From: Blautia sp.
GTDB lineage: Bacteria; Bacillota; Clostridia; Lachnospirales; Lachnospiraceae
Direction: 5' to 3'
Assembly: GCA_021772055.1 (NCBI GenBank)
Contig: JAETNR010000008.1
Location: forward strand, 1-64,000
DNA: 64,000 nt
Shown here: in pieces, positions 17,123 to 26,219 of the stretch
Position numbering within the stretch: the first letter of the stretch is position 1
Layout of the letters: the number at the start of each line of letters is the position of its first letter
The notes under the pieces: model-generated
Databases searched by the model: none
What the model saw: only the letters and a program-made list of their open reading frames with translations
What the model was told of the DNA's origin: nothing
Program-made: the position numbers and the translations under genes

Positions 17123-18228
17123 CAGTTCTTATATTTATTTACAATCTCTTTCATGACAGGAAGCTTCTCTTCCATATCCGCCACCAGCTTAAACTGCGTT
17201 CTGCAGCGGTCCAGGTTATGCCCCTCTCTGTGGATCTTGAAATAATGATCACCTTCCAGATAATCCGTGAGGAAACGAATTCCGCATTCAAAGGTCATCA
17301 GGATCGCACCCATAGGCAGCAAATCCAGCTCCGTCTCTGTGAGAGAGCCTGCACAGCCTTCAATAAAGCCCTTTACATAAAGCTCATACAGGTGAAGATC
17401 ACAGGAAACCATGGAAAGGTCCTTCTCATCTTCCGCAGCTGTGCTCGCGCCGAAGCGAATGGAATCTCCGAAATCGTTTACCGAAAGCCCCGGCATCACC
17501 GTATCCAGGTCAATCACACAGATTGCTTTTCCGGTAGTATCATCAATCATGATATTGTTAAGCTTCGTATCATTGTGGGTAACGCGAAGAGGAAGCTTCC
17601 CGCTTTCCTGAAGGTCATAAAGCGTATGGGCAAGTTCCTCTCGTTCAAGGGCAAACCGGATTTCTTCCTGTACCTCTGCCACCCTGCCACAGATATCCGC
17701 ATCAACAGCCTCCCTGAATTTTCTTAAGCGATCCGGCGTATTATGAAAATCAGCAATAGTCTCATGAAGAGTCTCCGCAGGATAATCCGCCAGAAGCCTC
17801 TGAAAATGCCCAAATGCCACTGCACTCTGGTAAAAATCATTTTCATTTTTTACAACATCAAAGCAGGAGGCTCGCTCAATAAAGAGATAGGCTCTCCAGT
17901 ATTCTCCCCGGGAATCCAGATAATAGGGCATGCCATCCCGGGTTTCCACCACGTTCAGCGTCTCCCGCTCTTCATCCCCGCCGGCTTCCAGAATCTTACG
18001 TCTCAGCCACGTGGTCACGCCTTTCACATTTTCCATCAGTTCCACAGGATTCTTAAACACATTTCTGTTCATTTTCTGCAGAATAAAGTATTTTGTCTCC
18101 TCTTTCCTCCTGCAGGTCAAGCGATAGGTGTCATTGATGTGCCCGCTTCCAAAAGGAACACACTCCACCACTTCGCCCGAAAAGCAGAACATATCGATTA
18201 TTTCCCGGTCGATCTGAATCCCCTTCAC
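17122..18228 (-). CDS. N-acetylhexosamine 1-kinase-like phosphotransferase (NahK family)
   Basis: The 368-aa protein is an aminoglycoside-phosphotransferase-fold kinase. Its sequence matches the pattern I know from Bifidobacterium NahK: GSGHINDTYRL near the N-terminus, ILQKMN, the catalytic LRVTHNDTKLNN (about 221-232), metal-binding VIDLDTVMPG and GDSIRFGAST, then LTFECGIRFLTDYLEGD. NahK makes GlcNAc/GalNAc 1-phosphate in mucin and milk-sugar salvage. It starts with GTG immediately after the TAG of the upstream nucleotidyltransferase, with GGGAGG 8 nt before. The pairing suggests sugar-1-P to NDP-sugar conversion. Exact sugar unknown. Confidence 0.78.
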   Translation of the reverse strand: MKGIQIDREIIDMFCFSGEVVECVPFGSGHINDTYRLTCRRKEETKYFILQKMNRNVFKNPVELMENVKGVTTWLRRKILEAGGDEERETLNVVETRDGMPYYLDSRGEYWRAYLFIERASCFDVVKNENDFYQSAVAFGHFQRLLADYPAETLHETIADFHNTPDRLRKFREAVDADICGRVAEVQEEIRFALEREELAHTLYDLQESGKLPLRVTHNDTKLNNIMIDDTTGKAICVIDLDTVMPGLSVNDFGDSIRFGASTAAEDEKDLSMVSCDLHLYELYVKGFIEGCAGSLTETELDLLPMGAILMTFECGIRFLTDYLEGDHYFKIHREGHNLDRCRTQFKLVADMEEKLPVMKEIVNKYKN

Positions 18229-19182
18229 CTATGCTTCCTCCCATAAATTCTGCGGATAAAGCCCTTCGTCTTTCATCCTCCGGATGGCATTCACTACCAA
18301 AGGCTTATCCTCCTTGTAAGTCACGCCATACCATTTATCCATAGACTTCAGAACCTGTACAGTTGCCTTCCCTTCATGCAAAAGCTCATCCACCACAAAA
18401 GGAAGGAAATACTCACATTTCTGCGGATTCTCTTTCAGGTTCTCATCCAGAAATGCACGGAAACGATCTTTCAGCTCTTTTAAGATACCGGAAGAGAAGC
18501 CCCACATATTCATGGATACAATGCTTCCCTTTGGAAGCTCTACCCAGGTATTTCCCCCGTCTTCCGTATAAGCTGCGCCATTCTCCCGTTTTTCAATATG
18601 GGTACGCTCGTTAATTTTCACCAGATGGCCTTCTTCATCTGTTACACAGACGCCCCGGGCTACGTGTCCGTTTTCCGTAAGGGTATTCTCAAGCTGGTAA
18701 CCAACCATCATATAATGAGATATCCCCTCCTCCTCTTCACCGGAGGAAAGAAAATCATATGCCATTTGGAATGCGTGTCTTCCATAATAATCATCTGCAT
18801 TGATCACTGCAAAAGGTCCGTCAATTACATCGATACAGCTTAAAACAGCATGCCCGGTTCCCCATGGCTTCATTCTTCCTTCCGGCACCTCATAGCCTTC
18901 CGGCAGATTATGAAGATCCTGGAATACATAAGCCACCTCGATCTGTTTGCTGAGGCGATCCCCGATGGCATTTCGGAAATCTGTTTCATTCTCTTTTTTG
19001 ATGATAAAAACAACTTTTTGAAATCCTGCTCTTACTGCATCAAAAATGGAAAAATCCATAATAATATGTCCCTCTGAATCTACGGGGTCAATCTGCTTAA
19101 GCCCTCCGTAACGGCTTCCCATACCTGCTGCCATAACTACTAATACTGGATTCTTCATATTTCTAATTTCATCCTTTCTCAT
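18229..19182 (-). CDS. Sugar-1-phosphate nucleotidyltransferase
   Basis: The 317-aa protein has the nucleotidyltransferase signature VMAAGMGSRYGGLKQIDP near the N-terminus, a WGTGHAVLSC block, and the metal-binding VINADDYYG. It would join a sugar 1-phosphate to a nucleotide. The next gene, directly abutting, encodes a NahK-like 1-kinase, so the two likely act in sequence. The start is uncertain: ATG at 19182 overlaps the previous stop (ATGA) while ATG at 19158 has AAAGGA 13 nt upstream. The nucleotide and sugar cannot be read from sequence. Confidence 0.8.
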   Translation of the reverse strand: MRKDEIRNMKNPVLVVMAAGMGSRYGGLKQIDPVDSEGHIIMDFSIFDAVRAGFQKVVFIIKKENETDFRNAIGDRLSKQIEVAYVFQDLHNLPEGYEVPEGRMKPWGTGHAVLSCIDVIDGPFAVINADDYYGRHAFQMAYDFLSSGEEEEGISHYMMVGYQLENTLTENGHVARGVCVTDEEGHLVKINERTHIEKRENGAAYTEDGGNTWVELPKGSIVSMNMWGFSSGILKELKDRFRAFLDENLKENPQKCEYFLPFVVDELLHEGKATVQVLKSMDKWYGVTYKEDKPLVVNAIRRMKDEGLYPQNLWEEA

Positions 19183-19616
19183 TCTTCCAATTTTCTTTTC
19201 TGTCTGCCGGCTCTCCTGCGGTTTCGGATTTCTTCCTCAATCTCATGAGGAAACACGTCATCCAGGTTCTCCCGATGCATCACAGCATCCTGCCTGCGGC
19301 TTTTGCTTCTTACAGCAGCCTTCATGGAACCATAGACAAGCAGGAGAAAAAACAGTCCCGCACACACATATACTCCGTACAAAAATCCCGGGATATCTGT
19401 CAGATTATAAATCATCGATAATACCAGTGAAACTCCGATCAGCAGACATGCTGTTGCAGAACCATAATACCCCCGGCGCGTCCGAAGGCGCTTTTTTTCC
19501 CTGGGGGAAGAAGCAAAATACTCGGCAGACCATACAGGCCCCCGGCAGCGGTACTGCATCAAGGCTGCTATCAAAAAAAGAATACCTAAAGCCCCGGATA
19601 ATATCGTTCCTATCAT
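19179..19616 (-). CDS. Small membrane protein, DUF3784-like
   Basis: This 145-aa protein has an N-terminal membrane segment (about 2-20), a polar stretch rich in Lys/Arg (REKKRLRTRRGY), two more membrane segments (about 52-72 and 78-98) and a long charged C-terminal tail. The layout resembles the DUF3784 family, but the match is by eye only. No function is known. Its stop overlaps the start of the nucleotidyltransferase, so the two are coupled and it may belong to the same unit. Confidence 0.6.
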   Translation of the reverse strand: MIGTILSGALGILFLIAALMQYRCRGPVWSAEYFASSPREKKRLRTRRGYYGSATACLLIGVSLVLSMIYNLTDIPGFLYGVYVCAGLFFLLLVYGSMKAAVRSKSRRQDAVMHRENLDDVFPHEIEEEIRNRRRAGRQKRKLEE

Positions 19617-19749
19617 GATCGTCTCCTCTTTCTGTGAGAATTCGCAATCATCTGCACTCCCATATTATACCATGGGCATGTTTTGTCTGCACTATCTTTT
19701 TTCCTGGATTTGTGATATTCTTAAGTTATCACAAACGGAGGGCTTTTAC

Positions 19750-20523
19750 ATGAAAGAAAAACTTTATACTATCCCGCTGATGGATGCGTTTAAGGCAGAG
19801 GGCGAGTGCCCCTTCTGCAATGTGGAGCGAAGCCTTGAGGAACATACTCTGGACTTTGTTCTCGGGCCCGGGGCCTCTTATATGGAAGATGATGTGCGCG
19901 CGGAGACAGATGCCATGGGATTTTGCCGCACTCATTACAAAAAAATGTATGATTACGGAAACCGCCTGGGAACCGGTCTAATCCTAAAAACCCACTTCAA
20001 AAAACTAAACCAGGAACTGGATGAGCAGATCAAAATGTTTGCCCCTTCCAGGGCTTCCCTGATGGGACGTTTGAAGAAAAACAAATCTTCCGAGACTGCC
20101 GCACGCACTTCCATCGGAGCCTGGGCTGCATCCAAAAAAGAAAACTGCTATATCTGTAATTTCTACAAAAATACTTATCAGCGCTATCTGGATACTTTCT
20201 TTGAGATGTACCGCAAAAATCCGGAATTCCGGGAGCTTTTTAAGAACTGCAAAGGCTTCTGCATTCCCCATTTCGGAGAGCTTGCAGAGGAAGGTGACCG
20301 GGTTCTTTCGGATAAAGAAAAGAAAGAATTCTTCGGAGAACTTCTGCCTATGATGCAGGAGAATATGAAGCGTCTCTACGATGATCTGGACTGGTTCTGC
20401 GACAAATTTGATTACCGCTATAAAGATGCAGACTGGAAAAATTCCAAGGATGCACTGCCCCGGGGGATGCAGAAAGCAGCCGGAGGTTTTCCGGCCGATC
20501 CGCCTTATACCTCAGATAAATAA
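19750..20523 (+). CDS. DUF6062 family protein with Cys/His clusters
   Basis: The 257-aa cytoplasmic protein carries repeated pairs of metal-type motifs: CPFC (about 19-22) with a later CRTHY, and CYIC (about 133) with CIPHFGEL. The spacing suggests two treble-clef-like zinc sites. Similar proteins in Lachnospiraceae are classed as DUF6062; function unknown. I chose ATG 19750 because CGGAGGG lies 7-8 nt upstream, although the frame is open further 5'. A terminator follows at 20540. It is alone on the plus strand. Confidence 0.75.
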   Translation: MKEKLYTIPLMDAFKAEGECPFCNVERSLEEHTLDFVLGPGASYMEDDVRAETDAMGFCRTHYKKMYDYGNRLGTGLILKTHFKKLNQELDEQIKMFAPSRASLMGRLKKNKSSETAARTSIGAWAASKKENCYICNFYKNTYQRYLDTFFEMYRKNPEFRELFKNCKGFCIPHFGELAEEGDRVLSDKEKKEFFGELLPMMQENMKRLYDDLDWFCDKFDYRYKDADWKNSKDALPRGMQKAAGGFPADPPYTSDK

Positions 20524-20539
20524 AGCATGGATTCCGCAA

Positions 20540-20583
20540 AAAAACGGAAGGATTTCCCGCTGCATGGGATTCCTTCCGTTTTT
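20540..20583. terminator. Bidirectional terminator
   Basis: AAAAACGGAAGGA pairs with TCCTTCCGTTTTT, with an inner CCC/GGG pairing. It sits between the convergent DUF6062 gene and the histidine kinase gene and has A- and T-runs on both flanks. Confidence 0.85.
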
Positions 20584-20592
20584 CTCGCCTGT

Positions 20593-21945
20593 CTATATAT
20601 TCTCCGTTTTTTTTGGAAAGACCACCTCTACCCTGGTTCCTGTTCCAGGTTCGCTTTCCAAATTGATCTTTGCGTGATGAACGGAAGCCCCATGCTTTAC
20701 AATAGAAAGCCCGAGCCCCGTACCTCCGCTCTCCCGGGAATGGCTTTTGTCCACACGATAAAACCGTTCAAATATTCTTTCCTGCTCCTTTTTCGGGATT
20801 CCGATTCCATTATCCTCCACACAGTAACAGGGCTGACAAAGTTTTCTGGAAACGGTAATTTTTACCCTTCCGCCTTCATCTGTATAGCGCACCCCATTAT
20901 CCGCCAGATTATAGAACATTTCATATAAAACCTGACGCACTCCTTCCAGACATATTTCTTGCCCTTCCACAGTGAGATCGATCTTTTTCTTCTCTGCAGC
21001 AGGTTTCAGATGAGCAGCCACATCCTGGGCAAGCTCATATAGTTCCACGGATTCAAACACCAACTCGTTGTTTTTTTCATCCAGTCTGGAAATCTGAATG
21101 ATATCCGCCACCAAGGTACTGAGGCGGCTGGCTTCCTGATAGATCCTTCCGGAAAACTCCGGCACTTTCTCCTCGGATACCAGACCGTTCATCATCAGCT
21201 CCGCATAACCGGAAATGGACATCAGAGGCGTTTTCAGTTCATGGGACACATTGGCTGAAAATTCCCTGCGCATCGCCTCCGCGCTTTTCAGCTCTTCCAT
21301 CTGCCGGGCAATCTGCTGATTCTGCTGATCCAGCCGTACAAGAAGGGGCCTGAGTTCCTCGTAGCATACTGTCTTTAAAGGATTCTCCAGATCCAGCTCA
21401 TTGATGGGCTTGATCAGGTCCGTCGTCTGCTTCTGCACAAGAAAGAAATCCAGCAGCAAAATCCCAATGGTTAAAATTCCAAGCAGAGTAAAACCGGACA
21501 TCATGGTATGGAACACGCTGTCCGTGGTTTTCGCAACCCGGAGAACCTTTCCATCTTCCAGGCTGAGAGCGTAATAAAATGTCTGGGTAGAAAGGGTGCT
21601 GGAAAACCGCACCAGTTCCCCGTGTCCCTTCTTAAGAGCCTGGATCACCTCCGGCCGGTCGCTGTGGTTTTCAAGCTCTGACGGGTTCTTTTCCGAATCA
21701 AAAAGAACATTTCCCTGTTCATCAGCCAGCGTAATTCTGGAATCCGTCAGTTTTCCCACTGCTTCCGTAAGATAATCCTGCCCCATGGCCTGGATTCCCA
21801 TTTTTATATATTCCGCTTCGTTCCGCACATCCTGCTTCATATTCATGCTGAATTTATGATACATCACAAAGCTCGCAGCAAAAAATGTCAGGAGCACAGA
21901 CAACAGCACCAAAAAACTTCCGTGATTTAAAATTTTCTGTTTCAT
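20593..21945 (-). CDS. Sensor histidine kinase (PhoR-like)
   Basis: The 450-aa protein has two membrane segments (about 12-32 and 150-170) enclosing an extracellular sensor region, a HisKA domain with FSANVSHELKTPLMSISGY (phospho-His near 235), and an HATPase domain with NLADNGVRYTD, DNGIGIPKKEQERIFERFYR and GGTGLGLSIVKH. It starts 1 nt after the response regulator stop. The PhoR-like layout, together with the Na/Pi cotransporter upstream, suggests phosphate sensing, but the ligand is inferred only. Confidence 0.9.
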   Translation of the reverse strand: MKQKILNHGSFLVLLSVLLTFFAASFVMYHKFSMNMKQDVRNEAEYIKMGIQAMGQDYLTEAVGKLTDSRITLADEQGNVLFDSEKNPSELENHSDRPEVIQALKKGHGELVRFSSTLSTQTFYYALSLEDGKVLRVAKTTDSVFHTMMSGFTLLGILTIGILLLDFFLVQKQTTDLIKPINELDLENPLKTVCYEELRPLLVRLDQQNQQIARQMEELKSAEAMRREFSANVSHELKTPLMSISGYAELMMNGLVSEEKVPEFSGRIYQEASRLSTLVADIIQISRLDEKNNELVFESVELYELAQDVAAHLKPAAEKKKIDLTVEGQEICLEGVRQVLYEMFYNLADNGVRYTDEGGRVKITVSRKLCQPCYCVEDNGIGIPKKEQERIFERFYRVDKSHSRESGGTGLGLSIVKHGASVHHAKINLESEPGTGTRVEVVFPKKTENI

Positions 21946-21946
21946 C

Positions 21947-22621
21947 TTATCCTCCGATCCGGTAGCCTACCCCCCGAATAGTCTCGATCAGGTTTCCTTC
22001 CTCCCCCAGCTTCTGGCGGAGCGTACGCACATGCACATCCACGGTTCGGGTCTCCCCGTCAAAATCATATCCCCAGATCTTACACAAAATCTGATTTCTT
22101 GTCAGCACGATTCCCTTATTTTCCAGAAGATACTTAAGAAGCTCAAACTCTTTCCTGGTAAGCTCTACCTTACATCCCCGGCAGCGAACCTCATGTCTGC
22201 CCACCAGCATGCACAGTTCCCCGTAGGAAAGCATTTTATCTTCGTTTTTTTTATTCTGGCCGCATCTGCGCAGCACGGCTTTCACTCTGGCCACAAATTC
22301 CATCATGCCGAAAGGCTTGGTAATATAATCATCCGCTCCGGACTCCAGTCCCCGCACCTTATCAAATTCCGCATCCTTGGCCGTCACCATGATCACCGGA
22401 ACTTCTTTTACTTCCTCCATATTCCGGATTTTTGTCAGAATTGCGTAGCCGTCCTCCCCGGGAAGCATAACATCCAGCAGGATAAGCTCCGGCTTTTCGT
22501 TTTTCAGAGCTTCCATCAGTTCACATCCGTCTGCCAGTCCTTTTGCCTGAAAGCCCGTTGTTTCCAGGGTGTATACCAGAAGCTCCCGAATATTCCGCTC
22601 ATCCTCCACACAGTAAATCAT
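21947..22621 (-). CDS. Response regulator, OmpR/PhoB family
   Basis: The 224-aa regulator has a receiver domain (phospho-acceptor Asp in LILLDVMLPGEDGY, near 52; Lys in ITKPFG) and a C-terminal winged helix with ELTRKEFELLKYLLENKG and VDVHVRTLRQKLG. A G-rich ribosome site precedes the ATG. It is co-directional with and directly before the kinase. PhoP-like by context. Confidence 0.92.
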   Translation of the reverse strand: MIYCVEDERNIRELLVYTLETTGFQAKGLADGCELMEALKNEKPELILLDVMLPGEDGYAILTKIRNMEEVKEVPVIMVTAKDAEFDKVRGLESGADDYITKPFGMMEFVARVKAVLRRCGQNKKNEDKMLSYGELCMLVGRHEVRCRGCKVELTRKEFELLKYLLENKGIVLTRNQILCKIWGYDFDGETRTVDVHVRTLRQKLGEEGNLIETIRGVGYRIGG

Positions 22622-22772
22622 TTTATCCCCCCCTCGTCATGTTTGCGTCATCGGAAAACGTTCCTTCGTTCCATTCACTGCAGCAGGCAGGATTGCCCAT
22701 CCACAGGCATTCGTCTTAAGTATACCTGTATTTTTCTTCCAGTACAAGACGCTTTGTTGTTCCGCTTCCCGG

Positions 22773-24542
22773 TCAGGGCAGGACATACTGGCTGCGAACC
22801 TCCTCCAGATTCCGGCGAAACGAATCATCCGCAGCATTTTTTACATCCTCAAGATGGCTGTGTGTATCAAAAAGATCCTCCCTCACCTGGGTGATGCAAA
22901 CACCGATATTAGAGCAGTGATCCGCGATCCGCTCCAGATTCGTGATAATATCAGACAGGACAAATCCCATTTCAATGGTACAGGTTCCTTCCTGCAGACG
23001 GCGCACATGGCGGCGCTTCAGTTCCTTGTTCAGCTCATCAATAAGTTCCTCCAAAGGCTCGATCCGCTCAGCCAGACGTACATCCTGCTGTTGGAACACA
23101 TGGTAAGTCAGCTGTACGATATCCTCCACCGCCTGGCTTAAGACCCCCAGTTCCTCCATGGCTTTTTTAGAAAAGCTTGCGTTCTTTTCATACAGTTCCC
23201 TTGCAGATTCCATAATGTTTACCGCATGGTCGGAAATTCGCTCAAAATCCCCGATACAGTGAAGCATAATGGCAACGCTGTGGCTGTCATTCTCTGACAG
23301 ATCTTTATGGCTTAACTTTACCAGATAAGTACCAAGCTCATCTTCATAGCGGTCAACCTTGGATTCCATCTGATCCACACGCTTTGCTGCCTCCTCCTCG
23401 TAATTGCCCAGAAGGCTTAATGCAAGCCGCAGCGCTTTATGGGATTCTCTGGCCATGCGGCGGGCAGCATTTCTCCCCTGCTCCACTGCAAAAGCCGGTT
23501 TTTCCAAAAAACGGGACTCCAGGATCATAAACTCCTGATCCTCCAGGGAAGTCCCTGATTCCTCCCCGGAATCCCGGATAGTAAGACATGCAAGCTTCTC
23601 CAAAAGCCCTGCAAAAGGAATCCATAATATGGTGGCAGTCACATTAAAGACGCTGTGGATCACTGCAATTCCCGCAGGACCTGCAGCCTCATCCAGAAAT
23701 TCCAGAGGCACTGCCAAACGCAGCAGATAAAATACTCCCATAAAGACGATCGTTCCGATCAGGTTAAAATACAAATGTACCATTGCCGCACGTTTTGCAT
23801 TTTTGCTCGCTCCGATTGCAGACAAAAGAGCAGTCACACAGGTTCCTATATTCTGTCCCATGATAATGGGAATCGCCACACTATAATGCACCGCGCCTGT
23901 CACACATAAGGCCTGGAGAATTCCCACCGATGCGGAAGAAGACTGAATCACTGCAGTCAGCAGGGCACCTGCCAGAATTCCCAGAACCGGGTTGGAAAAT
24001 TTCAGCAGCAAATTACCAAACTCCGGCACATCTGCCAAAGGCTTCACTGCACCGCTCATGGTTTCCATTCCGAACATGAGCACCGCAAATCCCACCATAA
24101 TAGTTCCTACATCCCTCTTTTTGGTGCTTTTTGTAAAAAGCAGGAAAAAGACCCCTATAAGCGCCAGGATCGGCGCAAAAGAACTGGGTTTTAAAAGGCG
24201 CAGGAAAAAGCTCTCGCTTTCAATTCCTGCAAGGCTTAATATCCAGGATGTAGCGGTAGTACCTACGTTGGCTCCCATGATCACTCCCACTGCCTGGGAA
24301 AGCTTCATAATGCCGGAATTTACAAATCCCACCACCATAACCGTTGTGGCAGAGGAAGACTGAATCACCGCAGTCACCCCCGCTCCCAGAAGCACTGCTT
24401 TTAGTGTGCTGGACGTGAGGTTTTCCAAAATACGCTCCAGTTTTCCTCCGGATACCTTGGCAAGTCCGTCCCCCATCACCTGCATTCCGTATAAAAACAT
24501 GGCAAGACCGCCGAATAAGGTCAAAAAGCTGAAAAAGTCCAT
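22773..24542 (-). CDS. Na/Pi cotransporter family protein with PhoU-like domain
   Basis: The 589-aa membrane protein has two inverted transport repeats, each with the QSSSA motif (TAVIQSSSATTVM near 58 and TAVIQSSSASVG near 205), about eight to nine hydrophobic segments in the first 310 residues, and a C-terminal cytoplasmic helical PhoU-like domain (about 350-560). It imports or exports phosphate with sodium. AAGGAGA lies before the ATG. It lies just upstream of a PhoPR-type pair, consistent with phosphate control; no pho box was identified. Confidence 0.9.
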   Translation of the reverse strand: MDFFSFLTLFGGLAMFLYGMQVMGDGLAKVSGGKLERILENLTSSTLKAVLLGAGVTAVIQSSSATTVMVVGFVNSGIMKLSQAVGVIMGANVGTTATSWILSLAGIESESFFLRLLKPSSFAPILALIGVFFLLFTKSTKKRDVGTIMVGFAVLMFGMETMSGAVKPLADVPEFGNLLLKFSNPVLGILAGALLTAVIQSSSASVGILQALCVTGAVHYSVAIPIIMGQNIGTCVTALLSAIGASKNAKRAAMVHLYFNLIGTIVFMGVFYLLRLAVPLEFLDEAAGPAGIAVIHSVFNVTATILWIPFAGLLEKLACLTIRDSGEESGTSLEDQEFMILESRFLEKPAFAVEQGRNAARRMARESHKALRLALSLLGNYEEEAAKRVDQMESKVDRYEDELGTYLVKLSHKDLSENDSHSVAIMLHCIGDFERISDHAVNIMESARELYEKNASFSKKAMEELGVLSQAVEDIVQLTYHVFQQQDVRLAERIEPLEELIDELNKELKRRHVRRLQEGTCTIEMGFVLSDIITNLERIADHCSNIGVCITQVREDLFDTHSHLEDVKNAADDSFRRNLEEVRSQYVLP

Positions 24543-24717
24543 GATTAATCTCCTTTAATGCTCTTAATATGGCCTTATTTTAGAATGGTTATGTAAAATT
24601 CCCAAAAGCTTTATGTTAAATCTATGTAAAAAATCCGTTTTGGTATCAAAAAAAGACGAAAGAACACGATTTTTGTATTCTCCCGCCTTATATTTGTAAA
24701 AAAAACAATAAGCATCA

Positions 24718-25218
24718 TCAGAAGCCTCTGATCTCCTCATCCTCAGATCCGGTTTTGTCTATAGAGCGGATGAGCAGAAAATAGCTGTAATTGTCATTTA
24801 CTTTTACTTCTACCCGCTCCCCTGCCTTATGTCCCTTCAGGGCTTTTCCGATAGGGGACTCAATACTTACACGGTTTTCCAGGGAATTTCCCCGGATGGA
24901 GGTCACCAGCTTGTACTTTTCGATCTCACCGTCTTCCTCAAATTCCACTTCCACAATATCATTCATACCCACTTCATCGGATTTTGAGGTATCCTCCACA
25001 ATGTCGGCAGTTTTGAGCATTCTCTCCAGGTACCGGATACGGCTTTCATTCTGGTTCTTGTGCTTCTTGGCTGCATAATACTCAAAGTTCTCACTTAGGT
25101 CCCCCTGCGCCCGCGCTTCCTTCACTGCTTCAATGGCTTCCTTGCGGATAACCAGCTTACGGTGATCGATTTCCTCCTGAATTTTTTCCACATCCCTGTG
25201 GGTCAGCTTTTCTCTCAT
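24718..25218 (-). CDS. greA: Transcription elongation factor GreA/GreB
   Basis: Gre factors enter the RNA polymerase secondary channel and stimulate cleavage of backtracked RNA. The 166-aa protein has the N-terminal coiled coil with the conserved tip GDLSENFEYYAAK (about 39-51) and the C-terminal FKBP-like domain ending in SPIGKALKGHKAGERVEV. The C-terminus has an extra acidic tail. The ATG overlaps the stop of the dltD-like gene by 4 nt (ATGA), so it is translated as part of that operon, which is unusual. It may be a paralog of a housekeeping greA elsewhere. Confidence 0.9.
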   Translation of the reverse strand: MREKLTHRDVEKIQEEIDHRKLVIRKEAIEAVKEARAQGDLSENFEYYAAKKHKNQNESRIRYLERMLKTADIVEDTSKSDEVGMNDIVEVEFEEDGEIEKYKLVTSIRGNSLENRVSIESPIGKALKGHKAGERVEVKVNDNYSYFLLIRSIDKTGSEDEEIRGF

Positions 25219-26219
25219 GATTCCATTTTCTCCTTATAATCGCTGCACAGCAGGCGGGCAATAGCAGCGGCACCATCCTTGTTCAGGTGCTTTCTGTCCC
25301 AGTAGTATTCATCCGGAAGAATATCATAAATGCCCTCATATGCTGTGTAATTATAGTCAAACAGTCCAACATCCAGTTCCTGACAGAACTCCTCAAAATA
25401 AGCATCCATATCTGACAGGTCTCCCTGTAGTTTAGCATATTCATAAGCATGTGGGAAGATGACAATATTAAAATCAATGTCATTTTTTTTGCAAAGCTCA
25501 GCCATTTTGGTAATGTATTCCACACTGCGCTCTTCAATATTGTCCCTGTCCCATATTCCGTTTTTTCTTAATTTCTCCGCATCAAAGCTTCCATCATAAA
25601 CTTGTTCATTATATTTAAAGCCCATACCTGCGTATTTCCACCTGGCATAGCTTGGCGGAACTTTATTTTGAAAATCCTCGGACTGTTTATAGGTAATATT
25701 TCTCTCAACAAACTGAAAATTCAGGCGGTTCTCCACCCTTGTGGGATACAAAAAGAATTGCTCAAAATCCCGGAAAGTTCCGTCTGTCAGCATATATTCC
25801 GTCTTTACAAGAGGCGAAAACATCCTGTCCAGAATTGCCAGCCTTCGTCCCACCAGCGTATTGTTGTCCTGCACCATTCCCGTTACACCCACTCCCAGAA
25901 ATACCCGTTTTATGGGGTTGTTCTTAATCTGGTCTTTCAGCAGAAAATAAGCACCGGAGATTGGCTGAGACTCCGTTCCCATATTAAAGCAAACTGCATC
26001 CAGCTCCTCACTGATCACAGCAGGATCCAGCCCCCATGCAACCAGTGAGGTGCCCAGAAGGATGGTATCCACTGTTCCTTTGGTTTCCTTCAGTTCTTCC
26101 CGCACAAAAATCAGCGGGTTGGTACGTGATTCATACATATACCTGCTTACCTTATTGACGATCAGAACGAACGCCAGAAGCACTGCGATCCGGCAAACAA
26201 TCTTTCTAAAACTGCGCAT
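25215..26219 (-). CDS. SGNH-fold protein in dltD position
   Basis: This 334-aa protein has an N-terminal membrane anchor (about 8-24) and an extracytoplasmic domain with a GTS block (ILLGTSLVAWGLDP), NMGTESQP, and a C-terminal DRKHLNKDG that fits the Asp-x-x-His of SGNH hydrolases. DltD is an SGNH protein of the cell surface that accepts D-Ala from DltC/DltB, but this protein is shorter and not a close DltD by eye; AlgJ/DUF1574-like proteins are alternatives. Start 26219 has TTGGAGGA; it overlaps dltB by 14 nt. Confidence 0.7.
   Translation of the reverse strand: MRSFRKIVCRIAVLLAFVLIVNKVSRYMYESRTNPLIFVREELKETKGTVDTILLGTSLVAWGLDPAVISEELDAVCFNMGTESQPISGAYFLLKDQIKNNPIKRVFLGVGVTGMVQDNNTLVGRRLAILDRMFSPLVKTEYMLTDGTFRDFEQFFLYPTRVENRLNFQFVERNITYKQSEDFQNKVPPSYARWKYAGMGFKYNEQVYDGSFDAEKLRKNGIWDRDNIEERSVEYITKMAELCKKNDIDFNIVIFPHAYEYAKLQGDLSDMDAYFEEFCQELDVGLFDYNYTAYEGIYDILPDEYYWDRKHLNKDGAAAIARLLCSDYKEKMES

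Noticed and set aside
22622-22772. Pho box upstream of the PhoPR-like pair
   Set aside because: I found no convincing direct repeats; phosphate control is suggested by neighbours only.
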